The notes below the pieces were generated by a model. It made no database searches. It was not told where the DNA came from and worked only from the letters and a program-made list of their open reading frames with translations. From positions 1,736,001 through 1,800,000 of the forward strand of contig JBBMOL010000101.1 of the NCBI GenBank assembly GCA_037954665.1: DNA of 64,000 nucleotides. The letters are read 5' to 3'. The translations under genes and the position numbers were made by a program. Numbering within the stretch: the first letter of the stretch is position 1; each line of letters opens with the position of its first letter. Shown in pieces: positions 1-13,200 of the stretch. The DNA comes from Laguncularia racemosa. Its lineage: Eukaryota > Streptophyta > Magnoliopsida > Myrtales > Combretaceae.

Positions 1-626
1 TAAGATTGATATGCCTGGGAAGCCACCATGCTTTCCTTTGTAAGAGGGCATAAGGCAAGCATCTTGCCCTATTCGTGCACATGAAATGTAGTTATGGCAA
101 CAGATAAAGGCTTTTATCCTATTTCTAGTGGCTTACAGCTCGTAATAAACCACCAGGCCTGCTCTTAATGAGCTTTGACTGCATGGCTGCAGGCTCAATG
201 ACTTTTTAACTCATCCCGCATCTTTTCTTTTTAAGTAACTCGTTTTATCTCTTTCTAGAAGGTCCAATATGTATGAATTGAGTGGAATGGGCTTTAGATT
301 GTATCAACAAGTTAGCACATCTATTGGAACGGCATCTAGCTTATAACTCTTCCCTGATTGATCATGCCAATAAACATACTGTTATCTGTGCAACTCATAA
401 TCATACAGGGAAAGTAATATCTTTCTCAAGTGCAGACTTAAAAAGAAAGTACTTCCAAGGACATTGTGATGGTTCAGGAAAAAAAGATTCAAATCAAAAA
501 CATAAATTTCAAGAACGGAAAATGCTCAAACAATCAACATGCTAAGTAACTGAGCACAGTGTGCAGCTGCAAAAAGCAAATTCATCTCCTCATCAAAGAA
601 AATTTAACCATTGACAGAGGACTCAC
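1..626 (-). other. Intron 3 (partial) of the RABE1-like gene
   Basis: This stretch follows the third coding exon of the Rab gene on the minus strand and begins with a GT donor at 626-625. I looked on the minus strand for the next expected Rab segment (the AYYRGAMG region) and did not find it, so the intron runs off the left edge. The 87-codon plus-strand open frame at 282-545 has no recognisable domain and is treated as chance. Confidence 0.6.
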
Positions 627-1800
627 CAGTAGTAATTGTTCGGAAACGCTCCTGGCCAGCTGTGTCCCATATTTGGAGCTTAATGCGTTTGCCATCAAGC
701 TCTATGGTTCTTATCTTAAAGTCAATGCTACATGGATACAAAGTTATAACCCCATAAGAGAAAACTTCAAATGAATAAAAAATAAATAAAGCAGATTAGT
801 AGAAATCCCAATAACCCGTACCCAATGGTAGTGATAAAACTAGTAGTGAAGGACCCATCGGAGAAACGCAAAAGGAGACAACTTTTACCCACACCTGCAC
901 AATGTAGAACCAATAAAAAACCCAAATAAACTTGATACACTCTTTTCAGAAATCATCAAACTTAACATTTTCACATAGAAGTTAATTCTTTTCATAAACT
1001 TAGGGAAACTGAGGAAATGAGCTAACCCTGCCACACAGGCCAAACCCCAGGTTCAGTAGCAACTTTTACATACTGAAGAATCGAATTGGATTTTAAGCAA
1101 ATTTATGATCACTCAACTCTACTATGCTGCCCCTGTTGAAGGCAAATAAAAGCTAATTACAAGCAGCATCGGAAGCCACACAACAACAAATATGATCCGC
1201 CCGTAAGCGGATGACGCAAGCACAAGTTGACAAGGTCAAAAAAGAAAATTTTCATCATTTTAAAACTGACCATATTTCAGGGAAAAGCAGATACACAAAA
1301 AAGGTGTAAAAGATTCTTGTTTTGTTATTAACAAGTACCCTAGCATTCCTTGACATTTTTCCCTTAAACAAAAGGCAAACAAACTGAGAAACATTTAAGT
1401 TGACTCGAATCCGTCTTTCCGCGAATCCAAGTTTTTCAAAAACAAAAGAAAGAAAATGCAAATTTGACTCCAAAATCAGGTCACGTTCAAGCCTTCTACA
1501 TAATAATCGATGAAATTTTAATAAATACAACATAACAAGAAACCTTCCTTTTTGAAATAAATATGAAAGCTTGACTAGTCCAATCATCTAAAACTAATCA
1601 TAAGAAATAGATCATAACATATTATCCACACTACAAATAGATCCAAACTAGCATGTTACGAAAACAATCAAATCTCAACATTAAAATTGACACAGAGAGA
1701 TTGAGAGAGAGAGAGAGTAATGGATACCGCTATCACCGATTAACAAGAGTTTGATGAGGTAATCGTAATCGGCACGAGCTCTTGCTGGTGGAGCTGCCAT
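627..1800 (-). CDS. RABE1: RABE1/Rab8-like small GTPase, N-terminal exons 1-3 (gene truncated by window edge)
   Basis: Rab GTPases cycle between GDP and GTP forms to steer vesicles; the plant RABE1 (Rab8-like) group acts in transport from Golgi to plasma membrane. The coding exons are 1800-1728, 894-822 and 727-627, each joined by GT-AG introns. Together they give about 82 residues starting MAAPPARARADYDYLIK. The P-loop GDSGVGKS is split across exons 1 and 2. The switch I/effector region (TTSFITTIGIDF) and the WDTAGQE motif of the G3 box are intact. The usual family length is about 216 aa, so roughly 60% of the protein (including the NKxD and C-terminal prenylation motifs) lies left of the window. 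The start is the first ATG after a leader rich in GA repeats, and it matches the family N-terminus. No disruption is seen in these exons. Exon borders were derived by hand from frame continuity. Confidence 0.93.
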
Positions 1801-1894
1801 CTGAATGAAGATAAAAAAAAAAAAATTCCGAAACCCTAGAAATTTGATTTATGAAATTACAAGAGAATCGAAATTAATAAAAGCCCCCAAATCT

Positions 1895-1939
1895 AGATAT
1901 AGATAGAGATAGAGAGAGAGAGAGAGAGAGGAGAGAGAG
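1895..1939. repeat. GA microsatellite in the RABE1 leader/promoter
   Basis: A near-pure run of GA dinucleotides lies about 100 bp upstream of the RABE1 start codon. On the gene's strand it reads as a CT-rich tract, which is common in plant 5' leaders. A second short GA run sits in intron 1 near 1700-1716. Confidence 0.8.
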
Positions 1940-2504
1940 TAAGTTATAGTTGGCGAAAAGGGGAGAGGAGACAACCTTGATTGATTCGGGAGGAACGATT
2001 CAATACAATACAAATCAACTATAAAAAAGAAATAAACGGTGGTGCTGTCGACAGTATTGTATCGTATTGGTCTGACGCGCTTGGTTTGGTTTAGTATTTA
2101 CTATACTGGTGGTGTTTTCCTAAATATGCCTTGGTTGTCGTTTGTTTTATTTATTTTTGTTGGTTTGTTTTTTAATTCAAAACTTATGATATTTTTGGTT
2201 TATTTGAATGTCGGGTTTGATGGCGTTTCAGTATTTCCCTTTTTTAAAAAAAAGAAGACCAGTTTAAAGTTATATGGCAAATAAATTTATCGATTGCCGT
2301 CTATTTTAAGCATGAAAAAGATAAATAAGAATAAAAAAAAAAACTAACCATAACGCATAATTATTACATGAAATAGAACCAATTAAAATATATATTTTAA
2401 TGAATCTCTATTAAAAAATAATTTATATATATTTCAACGCACATATAATTATTTTGCACTATTGAATTGTAAGAGAATGAAAATACTAATATGTCCTTAT
2501 TTGG
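1940..2504. other. Upstream flank of RABE1, noncoding
   Basis: This is AT-rich flanking DNA. The 81-codon plus-strand open frame at 2039-2284 is T-rich and hydrophobic only because of composition. No gene, RNA or repeat is recognised beyond short A runs. Confidence 0.5.
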
Positions 2505-3135
2505 TGGAAAAATACCACTATCTCCACCACCATGGTGGCCATTGCAAAACCATCCTTATTTTACTACTACAACCATAAAGCTACCACCACCACCACAACA
2601 CCACTATAATTACCATTACTACAGCACCACCACTAGACCACTATCATCACCTTCATCTTATCATCGCCAACACTATCATCATCAAACTATTACAAATGCC
2701 ATCATTGTGGTGGTAGTAATGTTCGTGCAATAGTATTAGTAGTGGTGATAGTTGTTGTGGTAGTGATGTAGCAATAATGGAACTAGTGTTGATGCACTCG
2801 TGGGGGTAGTAATAGTGATGGTTAGCAATAGGGAAATGGCAATGGTGGTGGTGGTGGTGTTGCAGTTATAGTGATGATATGGTGTTGAGGTAATGATGGT
2901 AGCTATGATGGTGTTGGTGACATAATGGTGACCGGTTATTAACTGTTGTTGGTGATGCAAGGGTAATAACAATAGTGAAGGTAAGTGATAATGATGATGG
3001 GTTTTATAAATTGGTGGTAGTGGTGATAATGATAGCAATAGGCAATAGTTATAGTGGTAAGGTGGTAATATTAATTATAGTAGTGGGTGATTGCATCATG
3101 ATGGTAGCTATAGCGATGGTCATGGGGTGGAGGGT
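2505..3135. repeat. Degenerate trinucleotide-rich tract with strand-bias switch
   Basis: The first part (about 2520-2700) is rich in CCA, CAC and CAT on the plus strand. From about 2704 to 3130 the plus strand becomes rich in GGT, GTG and ATG. The two halves are therefore broadly complementary in composition and could fold back imperfectly. Both halves give open frames (plus 2491-2733, minus 2736-3038) made almost only of His, Thr, Pro and Tyr, as expected of a simple repeat rather than a gene. Confidence 0.75.
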
Positions 3136-6100
3136 ATAAAAGCGATGGTAAAATTTTTATATAATTATAAAATCTATTCCTTAGAAGAGAGAATGGCTAA
3201 TAGTTAGCACTACATAAAAGGTGACAATTCTTTCCTTTTAAGATGAAATAAAAATTACTCGAAATAGTTATAAATCAATCAAGTTTGTAATAATATATAT
3301 TCTATTACATCTCTATTATTTTGATTTAAATAGATCATAAAAGATAGATTGAAAATATATTTATATGATATAAAAAAGATATAAAGCCAATACACATGTA
3401 ACATAAGTAATAGGCCTTTTAAAGGTAAAATCATGTAAATAAGCCTTAGATTTCAGTTTTATTTTTTTGCAATTAAGCCCTTTAACCTATAGCTGGAAAC
3501 AATTGACCTCATGTATTTCCATATTTGTTGAATTGAGGTTGTAAAGTTTCCATGTGTAACCGGGCGATAATTATGCGAATAATGTCCAATGCTTTTTTTT
3601 TTTTTATGGAAAATAAAAGGTCAGTCAGGCTTGGACAGTGACATTACTTATAAAATTCCCAAAAATGTTGCATTTGAATGATTCAGAAACTTTATTTCAA
3701 CAAATGTGAAAAGTATAAAAACTTAATTAATTTTAGGTTGAACAAAATTTCGAGGGCTTATTTATGAATCTGCTTTCCTTAAACTACTTTTTACTATATC
3801 TAAGTGAAACACCAAATTGATTTGACATCTAAGGGACTATTTTGTTACCAAATACGTCCTATAAATTTATTAACACTCTATTTGACATTAGGAAAGAACT
3901 GAGAGGGAAAGGAAAATAAAAGGAATTTGGAAATTTTAAGAAACTTTCTCTTATTTGAAAATGGAAGGAAAATAGAAAGGGATGGGTTTAGAAAAAAAAG
4001 TATGTCTTGGTCCAGACTTTATTTTCCTCTCTAAATTAGAGTGATTCAAAAGAGAAAATCATTAAAATTTTAATTATAATCTTCTTCTTTTTTGAATTCT
4101 TGTCATCTTTTTAGGATTATATAGTAATTAAATATTTTAAAATAATTTTAAATACTATTTTGAAAATTATTTCTTTCATATTTATTTATCTCTTTTTCTC
4201 TCAATTTAAATAGGAAAATATGCTAACTCTTTCATTTTATTTTCTTTTCCCCTTTAATTCTTTTATTCCATCTTCCTTTCCTTCTAATTCTTTCCATCTT
4301 CCCAAACATAATGTAAGTACTAAAAAAGTTTAATATTCTAACTATTTAATAAAACCCTATAACTTAATGGATATAAACACCATTCTCTTATAAGAATAAA
4401 TAAGTTGAATTCTTCATCCATCCTTTGCATAAAGCGTATTTAGCTGAAACAATGCAATAAGTTTTTTTTTTTTGCCTTTCTTTCCTAGTCAAATGAGAAA
4501 GATACATAATGAACATATAAAATAAATATGTGACATAACTATACACATTAACTATAGTTATTGGAATGAAAAGGATGTTATGTTAAACTCTTCTATTGCC
4601 TAGACTAACATACCTTTGACCGAGTTTAACTTTTTTCTTCCCTAGAACGAGACAAATACAGTCCATCAATGGCAATTTTTTAAAATATGGGATGAAGTTG
4701 GAACCAAGGTGAATTTCTCATATTCCTTCAATTGTTAAAAAATATATATATATATTTTCCTAACTACAAATGAAACAAAGGATAGTAAATAGGAACTCAA
4801 ATATGTTTCATTCATGAGAGAGAATGGTGTTAATACCAGCTAAGCTACAAGATTTTGACAAACAATTTAGTTTATAGAGTTCTATTTTTGAGAGAAGAAA
4901 TATATTCATTTAAATTATTAAGAAAAAAAAACCTAATGAAACTTGGCCAACTACAATATATATTCAAACATGTGTGAGGTAGAATCCAACTAGCTCCATT
5001 CCATTGTGAATAAAGCTATAAATGATTCTCGGATCGAGACAAGTTCAACTCAAAATTTTATAGTTTAATATCAAGTAATTTCTAGTAGGAACTCAACTCA
5101 AAGTGACACAAGTGACTTAAAGTGATATTCGATGAGTTTAAGTTCAAATTTGATTTGATCAAATTCGTTTATGCTAAATTTATATTAATTTTTTAAAATA
5201 AATAATTATATTTCCAAATTTAATTGAAAACTTAAATAACATTTAAGTTAGATTCACACCCAAATAGCCCTTAAGTTAATTGTGCCAGTATGTGCGCAAC
5301 TCAATTACCATGGAATTGAATTCAAATGATTATCCTGCTGATTTCAAGTAAGCCACGAGTAAAAACTTAATATATTCATACCCTAATTGGTAGACAAATG
5401 TACAAGTTACGTGGGTTTAAGACCTCTTACGGCAACATTTACTTTTCGGTCGTCCAAGTCGCAAACTTTTATGTTCCAATAATTTGATGAACCAATCTGT
5501 ATAATTCATAAAACTCAAGGTCCTAATTAATATTTAGACATATACATTGATTTAAAAAAGAAATCGAAGAGCCTATTTTTTATGGATTTAAAAAATGGGA
5601 AAAAAAGAAAGAAAAGAGCTTGAACATTTTAGCTCTCTTTTAACTTTTCTTAATAAGGTATGATACAAGAAAAAATTCCAAAAAATAAAATAAAATAAAA
5701 TAAAATGCCCTGCATTAAAAATTGGTTAAATATAAGCTTGTCAATTTCCATCCAAACACATGAAGATGGCAATAGATATAAAATAGTTATATCATGTTAT
5801 TGAGATTTATATATAAGATTAAAGACTATTTTTTCAATTTTTAATCTATTTTTATAATTATTATTATAATAATTAGTTAAAATTTAAGGGTGCAAACTTA
5901 AAAAAATAAAAAATTACTCGTATCTTTTAAATAATATGGAAGATATTTACTATTCTACTAAAATCTTATTTAGTTTGGAATCCTAGAAATTCTGTAACGA
6001 TTAACGGTGATGTCGAGTCCACCTTTGTAGGATGCTTTGCTAATAGAACTATGATTGAAACAGGCGTATCATTAAGGTAGCGTTGGACTTAACGTGCGAT

Positions 6101-8299
6101 CCTCGTGAGTCGTGACTTTTATGACATGGAAATAGGTACTTTGTCTTGTTGGTCGTAAAGGTCAATTGTGCTTGTTTAAAATTCAAACACATGAATGTCT
6201 GCTGTCAGGACGAGTGAGAGTGAGTAGGGAGGGACAAAAGAGAGAATCCCATCATGTAAGTAAAAATTTAAAAATTTTAAAATTTGACAGCAGAGAACTT
6301 ATATTGTGATGTTCTAGTTTCACCTTAAACATTGTATTTATATGATTTATAGATTTTATGAGGAAAAAAAAAAGCTATAAAAGTGTTTATAATTTTGCCT
6401 TTAGATAAATTAACCTTAAACATTGTATTTATATAATTTATAAATTTTACGAGAAAAAAAAAACTATAAAAATGTCTATAATTTTGCCTTTAAACAAATT
6501 AGTATCTAAAGTTTCAAATTTTGTGATTTAGTGCTCTTGAGTTTAAAAGATATTCAAATTAGTATCTCCATTATCTTAAAAGTTAATAAATATTAACAAG
6601 TGTGTAAGTTGATATCCATGTGGCATTTTTTTCAACATATGGATTAAATAAAAGCTTACTAGATCAAGGAAAAGACGATTTAGAGAATATAATATGTTTT
6701 CATCGTAAAAGGAAGGAAGAACATAAAAAAGTGGGTTTGTGTTTGAATAGAGAGGAACCAAAAACCCAATATACAACAAATGTAGTCAAAATTGGTGACA
6801 TTCATCACCTATGAAATCCTCTACCATGGTCAATAATGAGGCAATCCATGGTGTAGGCATAGGATGAGGAATTTGTTATTGATATTATGGATACTTAATA
6901 ATCCTAGAAGGCGTTTTTCAAATGCACAATGTAGAAAAAGGGGGATGAGGTTTTTTCATGTAGTATGACTTGATTTTACAAATGTGCTTAGTTGTTCTTT
7001 TTTTTGTTTAAGGGGTAGCGAATGTATGTTCTTATTTTGTGCTACTTGTGTTTGTTGAAATGTATAAGGGTTTTATGTTTTTTAATAGACTTGAAGTCCT
7101 TTGGTGTTCGGTTACATTTGAAAATAGTTGTAATTTTTTTTTTTTTGAGGAATAAATACCTATATTTTAGTTAAAGTGATTGGCATAGGTTCCCTATTTT
7201 GGTTAACATTTCACGCGGTCCCAACAATATATTTGAGAATTAGTAGCCCAACTTTACTTAGATAATTTTTTACAATACAATGCATTTCATGCTTAAATTG
7301 AATGCCCTAAGATATAGCCTTCGTTTTATTATTTTTAGATTTTTTTTTTCTTTTTTTGGATGAAACCAACGTATCATCCATTATAATTTCACTAATCATG
7401 GTTAGATAAAATGCAAGTCAGATTTAAGCATAAAGTTTTGCACAATGAACAAACTTAGGAAATTTAATTATGAAAGGGTGATCCAAACATATACTCCCTT
7501 TTTTTTTAGTACAATGCATTTATAACCGAGATGACAATGTTCTTTTTTAGGGTTTTTTTTTTTTTGGTTAATAATTCTCTCCCTCTTTTTTTCTTTTTTT
7601 TTACTCAACACCATTATGAAGGGAAATTTTAGCTTATTATTTTGAGGTATTAGAGTAATTTCATAGTCCAATTAGTTAGCACTTATCCAAATATAAAAAT
7701 AAAAAATTGCTATGGGATGCCACCTCAATTGAGGTTAGCTATGTTAACTTTGAAATAAGTAAAAATACTAAATTAAATAGCTTTTAAAGAATTGAGCTCT
7801 AAATAGCAAAATTTGAAAATGTAAACACTAAACTATGCAAACTCAAAAACATAAACACTTTTGTAGTCCTTTTTCTCAATTTTATGATATTTTATAGAAT
7901 TTATATATATTTTTAACTTCTTTTATGTAAGTTAAAATAGTATTAGCCATTAATGTCAAAAATTGTGATATTCAAACTATAAATTAATATATGTTTATAT
8001 GTAAATGGTAACAAATAATAAAATATAACAAATTTCAATAAAAACCCAAAGCAATAACAAGGTACAACAAATATAAGCAATTACATCAACTTATTTTTAG
8101 ATTTGGGATATTTTTTATTATCTAATCAAGTGTTGACCTAAAATAATAGATTATAAGTTAGGTAAAAATGGTTGAATTTCCATTCTGTTTGTCAAATTAT
8201 ATTTTATACATTAGATGTATCTTACATATTAGATTCAATATTGAGAAATTATGGGGTCTATAATTTGCAACTATTGAGAAAAGTTCTAATCTCACATTT
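3136..8299. other. AT-rich intergenic DNA, no gene seen
   Basis: Apart from the MITE candidate at 3880-4316, I see only short A/T runs and small open frames without domains. Two similar segments near 6310-6400 and 6412-6490 share a phrase containing 'cattgtatttatat', so there is a short local duplication of about 100 bp. No exon of a known plant protein was recognised. Confidence 0.45.
3880..4316. mobile_element. MITE-like element with imperfect terminal inverted repeats
   Basis: The left end (purine-rich: ACATTA, then GGAAAGAACT, then GGGAAAGGAAAAT) is mirrored at the right end. The reverse complement of the right end carries ACATTA, GGAAAGAATT and AGGAAAGGAAGAT in the same order. The interior is AT-rich and noncoding, and the total length of about 440 bp fits a miniature inverted-repeat element. 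The repeats are imperfect, and I could not fix the exact ends or a target duplication, so the superfamily is open. Confidence 0.45.
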
Positions 8300-8640
8300 G
8301 ATATGTAGGAATGATCCGAAATTGAGTGGATTGGAATAGAATGAAATAGAATCAGTAATGAAATATCAAATTTCATTTTTGAATTTGAAAATATTCATGG
8401 AATGGAATGGAATAGAATAGAAATGTATTTATCAAAAATATCCTTAATTAGTAAATATAATAATTATATTGATGAGGTAAAAAGGCAATTTAAATAATTA
8501 CTATTAATGATAATGGATTGGAATCGCAATTCCACCCCTTTAAAGATGGAATCAAATTCTCCCTACAAAGTTGGAATTGTTGATTCTAAGGAATTGTGAT
8601 TTTGGCTATTAAAAATACTTCTAAACATAGGAAAAGAAAT
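8300..8640. repeat. GGAAT-rich interspersed repeat, possibly MITE-derived
   Basis: The segment is full of GGAATGGAAT/GAATAGAAT-type words at both ends, with an AT-rich centre containing a phrase close to 'aaaaatatccttaatta'. A similar arrangement occurs at 21900-22080. It resembles common plant miniature elements, but no clear inverted ends or target duplication could be set. Confidence 0.25.
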
Positions 8641-8645
8641 AGAAC

Positions 8646-8933
8646 TTAGAATTGGCTCCATTTTGGGTCCATTCCCCCATCAAAAATAACATCATCCCAT
8701 CCCATCATTCCTGTGTATACGACAGCTTCTAGGGCAGCTAAGACTTCCACTAATTCAGGAGATGAAACCATACAAGCCTTAGCACCTCTACCATAGACAT
8801 GCACCTTAGAGTTCCTAGCAGCAAAACTAAGAGCAGCCTCACCAGTTGACTGCTTAAAGGAGCTATCTGAATTCAATTTAATGCTCATACCTTTTGTGCC
8901 TCCCAAAGAGATGATGAACAGACTTCTAAACAT
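8646..8933 (-). pseudogene. RNase H domain fragment of a non-LTR retrotransposon
   Basis: The 95-residue frame resembles the RNase H-like domain found at the C-terminus of plant LINE-type polyproteins. It has the opening K(L/I)NSD with the first acidic residue, a degenerate 'G..FAARN...V..GAKA' middle, and a 'SSPELVEVLAALEAV' segment carrying the second acidic residue. It ends with 'GWDDVIFDGG', near where the third acidic residue falls. No reverse transcriptase lies upstream on the same strand, so this is an isolated fragment. An alternative is a captured domain of a host RNase H-like protein, which is less likely. Confidence 0.6.
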
Positions 8934-10009
8934 TGTTGATCATGCACTAAAGTGTCAAGTGGCTGTTGCAGCAAACTATGGTCTACGATAATATTATATC
9001 TATTCTGCAGTACTGCATCGTCACTGCTAATGGTGAAAAACTACACTCGTGGTTGCTACTGATTTTCAATCAATGGCACTGGTGCTAAAGTGTTAGTGTT
9101 ACTATTGCTATGATTGCAATCTCACAACTGTTGCTAACTAAACAGGGCTAGAGAAAAGTTGGGCGTGATCCTCAAAAAAAGTCTCCCGGTTATTTGCAAA
9201 AATCGTGATCTAGTGACTGAATTTGCATCCTATGTGCACCTGCAATGGAAAAAGAAAGAGAAGAAGCAGGACCCCTATGTTGAGATGAAGGAGCTACAGT
9301 CTTACCAAACAAGATTTTAGCCACACATCTAAAGTTACCACTTTCTCAATCTCTATCCACGTACCTATATCAGCAAACCAAACCAGCTTTGTCCATGGGA
9401 AACATAAGAGTTACCAAATGGTTTAGAGTAAGGTTACCAATATGTTGTTTCTTTTCATTTTTTACTATTAGATATATTCTCACAACTCTGCTTAATATAC
9501 ATAATTTGAGTTCCACATTTGCACTTTTATGGTTAATGAAAAGCCTAAAGCTTGCCATGCCATCAGTAAAATGGGAAAAGTATAATTTTTTACCAAAGAG
9601 TCCTTCTTAAGAAATTATTGTGAAATTAAAATATACATATTGCTTTTCATAAATTATTTGATATTAACTCAAGATTAAGAAACCATCATTCGAGCATTTG
9701 GAACTATTGAAGATGAATCAAAGTGGTTGCTGAATTAAATGGGACAAGATTTGATAACCAAAATAGAGTAAGAGAAGAACAAATGCAGCAGAAGGTCAAC
9801 ATGGTCGGCCGTATTAGAGATTAGGTTTATCGTATTGTAAATTAGGTCACCCAATTACCCTTCAACAAGTTTTCGTTTGATTTTTTCTTTTATTTCACTT
9901 TTCTAGTTTATTAATTTTCTAATTTGATTTGTTTCCTATTTTCTAGTTTCTTTTTTATTGATTTTTTAGCTTATATAAGGCTTTATTAGTCCTTTTTTTT
10001 TTTTGGTTG
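8934..10009. other. Intergenic DNA, no gene seen
   Basis: No conserved protein frame or RNA gene is recognised. The 73- and 62-codon frames on opposite strands around 9370-9610 overlap and carry no motif. The tail of the LINE-like remnant may extend somewhat to the right of 8933, but I cannot trace it. Confidence 0.4.
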
Positions 10010-10400
10010 CCCAACTTATTACTCTATAAATAGTCAACGATTATAATAAACAAAAGAAATTAGTGAATTGAGATTATTTCAGTATTAAGTTTACTCTTGT
10101 GAACTTATAAATAATTATTTCTTACGCCATTTGAAATTTATGCCTCGAGTTCTTAGTTCTACAGAGTCAATGGCTCTAGGTTTCATGTATTTTAGTTCCC
10201 AAATCCTTAAATCAGTGAGTCACGATCTTATTATACTTGCAAATCTTGGTTACTAGGGATCAACGAGTTTTGTTATGCTTTCTAGCTTTCTTAGGGACAG
10301 TTTCCAATTATTGGTATTAATTAGGTGCCAATAGCAAATCTTGAGGTTCGCATCATTTAAGTATTAGAGCTTTGGATCTAGAAATAAGTTTTTATTAACT
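10010..10400 (+). mobile_element. Decayed LTR 3' part with primer-binding-site-like sequence
   Basis: The segment has a TATA-like 'ctctataaatag', a region matching the general layout of plant LTR R/U5 sequence, and then 'aagtattagagc' near 10356-10370. That last string resembles the usual TGGTATCAGAGC complement of initiator methionine tRNA with a few changes. No gag or pol follows. I read it as a truncated LTR plus primer-binding site; the LTR start was not identified. Confidence 0.4.
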
Positions 10401-13070
10401 AGATTGAGGTTTGGTGAATCATATTCACTTTTCAATTCATCTACATCCTCTATCTTTTATTTTATAACAAAAATAGCACAAAAGCACCATTTTTATTATT
10501 TTCTTGTTTTGTTATTTCTAGTTCATATATATAGTTTGAGGAGAAAATCTTTATGATTTATGGAGATAGGTTTTTTGTGGTTTATAAACTATCATTGCTT
10601 GAATAATTGTGAAAAGAGAACGTGTTGACTGATTTGGTGAAAAGAGAATATGTAGAGTTGATTCAATTAGGTGGGAATCTATTCAGAAATAATCAAAATA
10701 AATATAAGTTTACTTACACAAGGTGCCGCACTATCTAGTTTATTGAAGGAGAGATCACAACAAGCCTATATTGCTTAAAGAAGATGAGTTTCTTTTGATG
10801 ATGTAGCAATAAAGCAATAAGAATGCTATGTGAATGTAATGGCTATGATAGATCATTGGATGTTGCTTGAAAAAGGAGGGGGGGTGGTGTTGCGTGGTGG
10901 AAGAGAAACAAAAAGAAATGTCTATGGTAAAAATTTTAAGGAAAGTTATTGAAGAAAAAACAACTATTAATTATAGTATTAAGTTAAAAATATGAATAAA
11001 ATTATCGATTTGTCCTATTTGATTATTAATTGTAATATTAAAGAAGGTTTGAACATTTTATTTCTTATGCAGAGGTAATAAAAAATTTTACTTTTTCTTA
11101 GGTAATATTTATTTCTAATGAAATGGGAATAGAAAAATTCTTAAAATTTTATTTTTTTTAATAAATAAGATAATGACAATTAATTCTATTCTTTCTCTAT
11201 TACCTCCGAGTAAATAGACCGTAAATTTTAGATTCTCAAATCCCAAGACAACTCTAATAATATGCCATGCTTAGCGGTGGAAATTGATAAATAAAAAATT
11301 ACTATGTGAGAGTTTTGTAATGCTAGTTTTATTAACATGATGGGTGATGTATCAATAAACATTTTTCATGGTGTACATTGCCTAACAAATCCCTTTTCAA
11401 CGTGGAGCAGGTTTGTCTACTCTACCAATGTAAAAAGATGAATATAGTTTTCAAATTATTTAGAGAAATAAATTTTCTAATAGATATCGTATATGATGAT
11501 ACTTTAAAAATTGATTATTTTAGGTTTTATTGGGTATATTAGGATCTCAATTAGACAATATATTTCAGTGCCCAAGTCAAAACTTGATTTATGAGCCACA
11601 TTATACTTTACTTCAATAAAATCTTTTAGGAGCGTTTATATGGAAATTAGGAAACATATCCCAACTGTAATTACATATTTTCTAGTCAAAGTTGTGACTT
11701 AGTCGTGGTTTATCTCATTTAATTAATCCAATGCCCACAACTTGCACTTACTACAAAAAGATTAGTTTTCTTTTCTCACCAACTTCCAACATCAACAAGA
11801 CCGATTCAAATATATTTGCAGTACCTACTGGTTTCTTTGTTTTTTTTTTTCTTTTCTTATTAATTTGTTTTAAATACTTTGTCCATCATGCAATGTTCTA
11901 AAGGAAATTTTTATCATCTCATCCGTGTTTTTGGTAAGATCAATTTAGTATTCAATCTCACTATTAATTTAAATATTAATAGTAAAGATTCAATGGTGAT
12001 CAATAATAAAAATTTAATATATGTAACTAAATGATAAAATTAAATACTAGATCAATTATGTTAAAATAATAGACAGAATTGTAGAAAGTCTAATATTTTG
12101 AAACACTTTCGCATTGTCTGTTTATTTTTTTTATGTAATTATTAGTAAACTCTCTAAATTATTAGTTAGGTACAAATGAATCCTTTGAATATTTAAAATA
12201 CGATCTTAACTTTTAATAAATTTTTAAAATATATAGAATTCCAAATTGTTATGGGAACTCAAAAAAAAAATGGACATTTAATATAATAATGGTATAAGAC
12301 TTATTTACATTTTCATAAGTAATAGGAAGATAAAAAATCAAATTAAACTTAAAGTTGACTTAGTTGTAATTGAATTTGACACAAATTAAAAAAAAAATAG
12401 CCTATTTGAATACTATAAGAATAGATTGAAAAGATATAAACCACTTTTAAATGGCTACAGCTAATCCATATGTTGCTTGTTGGCTCGTACAAGAAAAGAG
12501 GACAAGTACAATACAAGCCAGCAGCAATGGCATCCTAATCATCACCGTCATCGATGCTTTGGTTTGGTGGGGTGGAAGAAGAAGCCGTTATTTTAATTAC
12601 TACATGTTATTTTCTGATGTAAGAGAAGTAGATATTTATTTATTTTTTTCTTCAGGCTCATGTACCTATAATTCTAAAGATGCTAGGTTAATGTCCCTAC
12701 TTTTTCCTTGTACATTTTCATTCTATTAATAAAATTTGGATTCACATCTCCTTACATGGTTTTGCCACAAAAAAAGATTTTTACAATATTGAATTCTTAA
12801 TCATAGATATTAAATTTGCGATTCTACTTGTATAATTATATAAGTTTGTAATTTTAAGAGGCTTTTTTTGAATTAAATCATATATAAAATTATTTTTTTA
12901 TAAACTTTAATAAAATTGTAAGTTTACGTTTAATTTAATAGAAACTTACATTTTTAACCAAGTTTACCGGTTTTATACATTAAAGTCAAATGAGCTAAAA
13001 AATAAAAAATGCAACTAGGCTTTTACAAGTCCATCAACTATTAGGGCACTAAATCATCTACCCTACTCGT
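10401..13070. other. AT-rich intergenic DNA, no gene seen
   Basis: Small frames only, including a 92-codon plus-strand frame at 12451-12729 that starts MATANPYVACW. It has no recognisable domain, its codon use looks random, and its end is T-rich. No RNA gene was recognised. Confidence 0.4.
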
Positions 13071-13200
13071 TCCAATTTTGTTTCCTCTTTCTCTCCCCCA
13101 TAGTCCCATGTTTGATGCCTGTAGTTCCATTTAAGTCCAATTTTATTTCCTCTTTCTCTCCCCCATAGTCCCATGTTTGATGCCTGTAGTTCCATTTAAG
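13071..13200. repeat. 65-bp tandem duplication (two units)
   Basis: Units 13071-13135 and 13136-13200 are identical except for one G/A change (position 10 of the unit). Each unit begins 'tccaatttt' and ends 'tccatttaag'. The near-identity shows a recent duplication, such as slippage or unequal crossing over. Confidence 0.95.

Noticed and set aside
282..774. Plus-strand frames of 87 and 71 codons
   Set aside because: They overlap intron 3 and exon 3 of the minus-strand RABE1 gene; the second is a shadow of the conserved exon.
2491..3038. Two adjacent open frames rich in Pro, His, Thr and Tyr (plus 80 codons, minus 100 codons)
   Set aside because: They are translations of a degenerate CCA/CAT repeat; no start context, domain or splice structure supports a protein.
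12451..12729. 92-codon plus frame starting MATANPYVACW
   Set aside because: No domain, T-rich end and no flanking gene signals; a chance frame is the simpler explanation.
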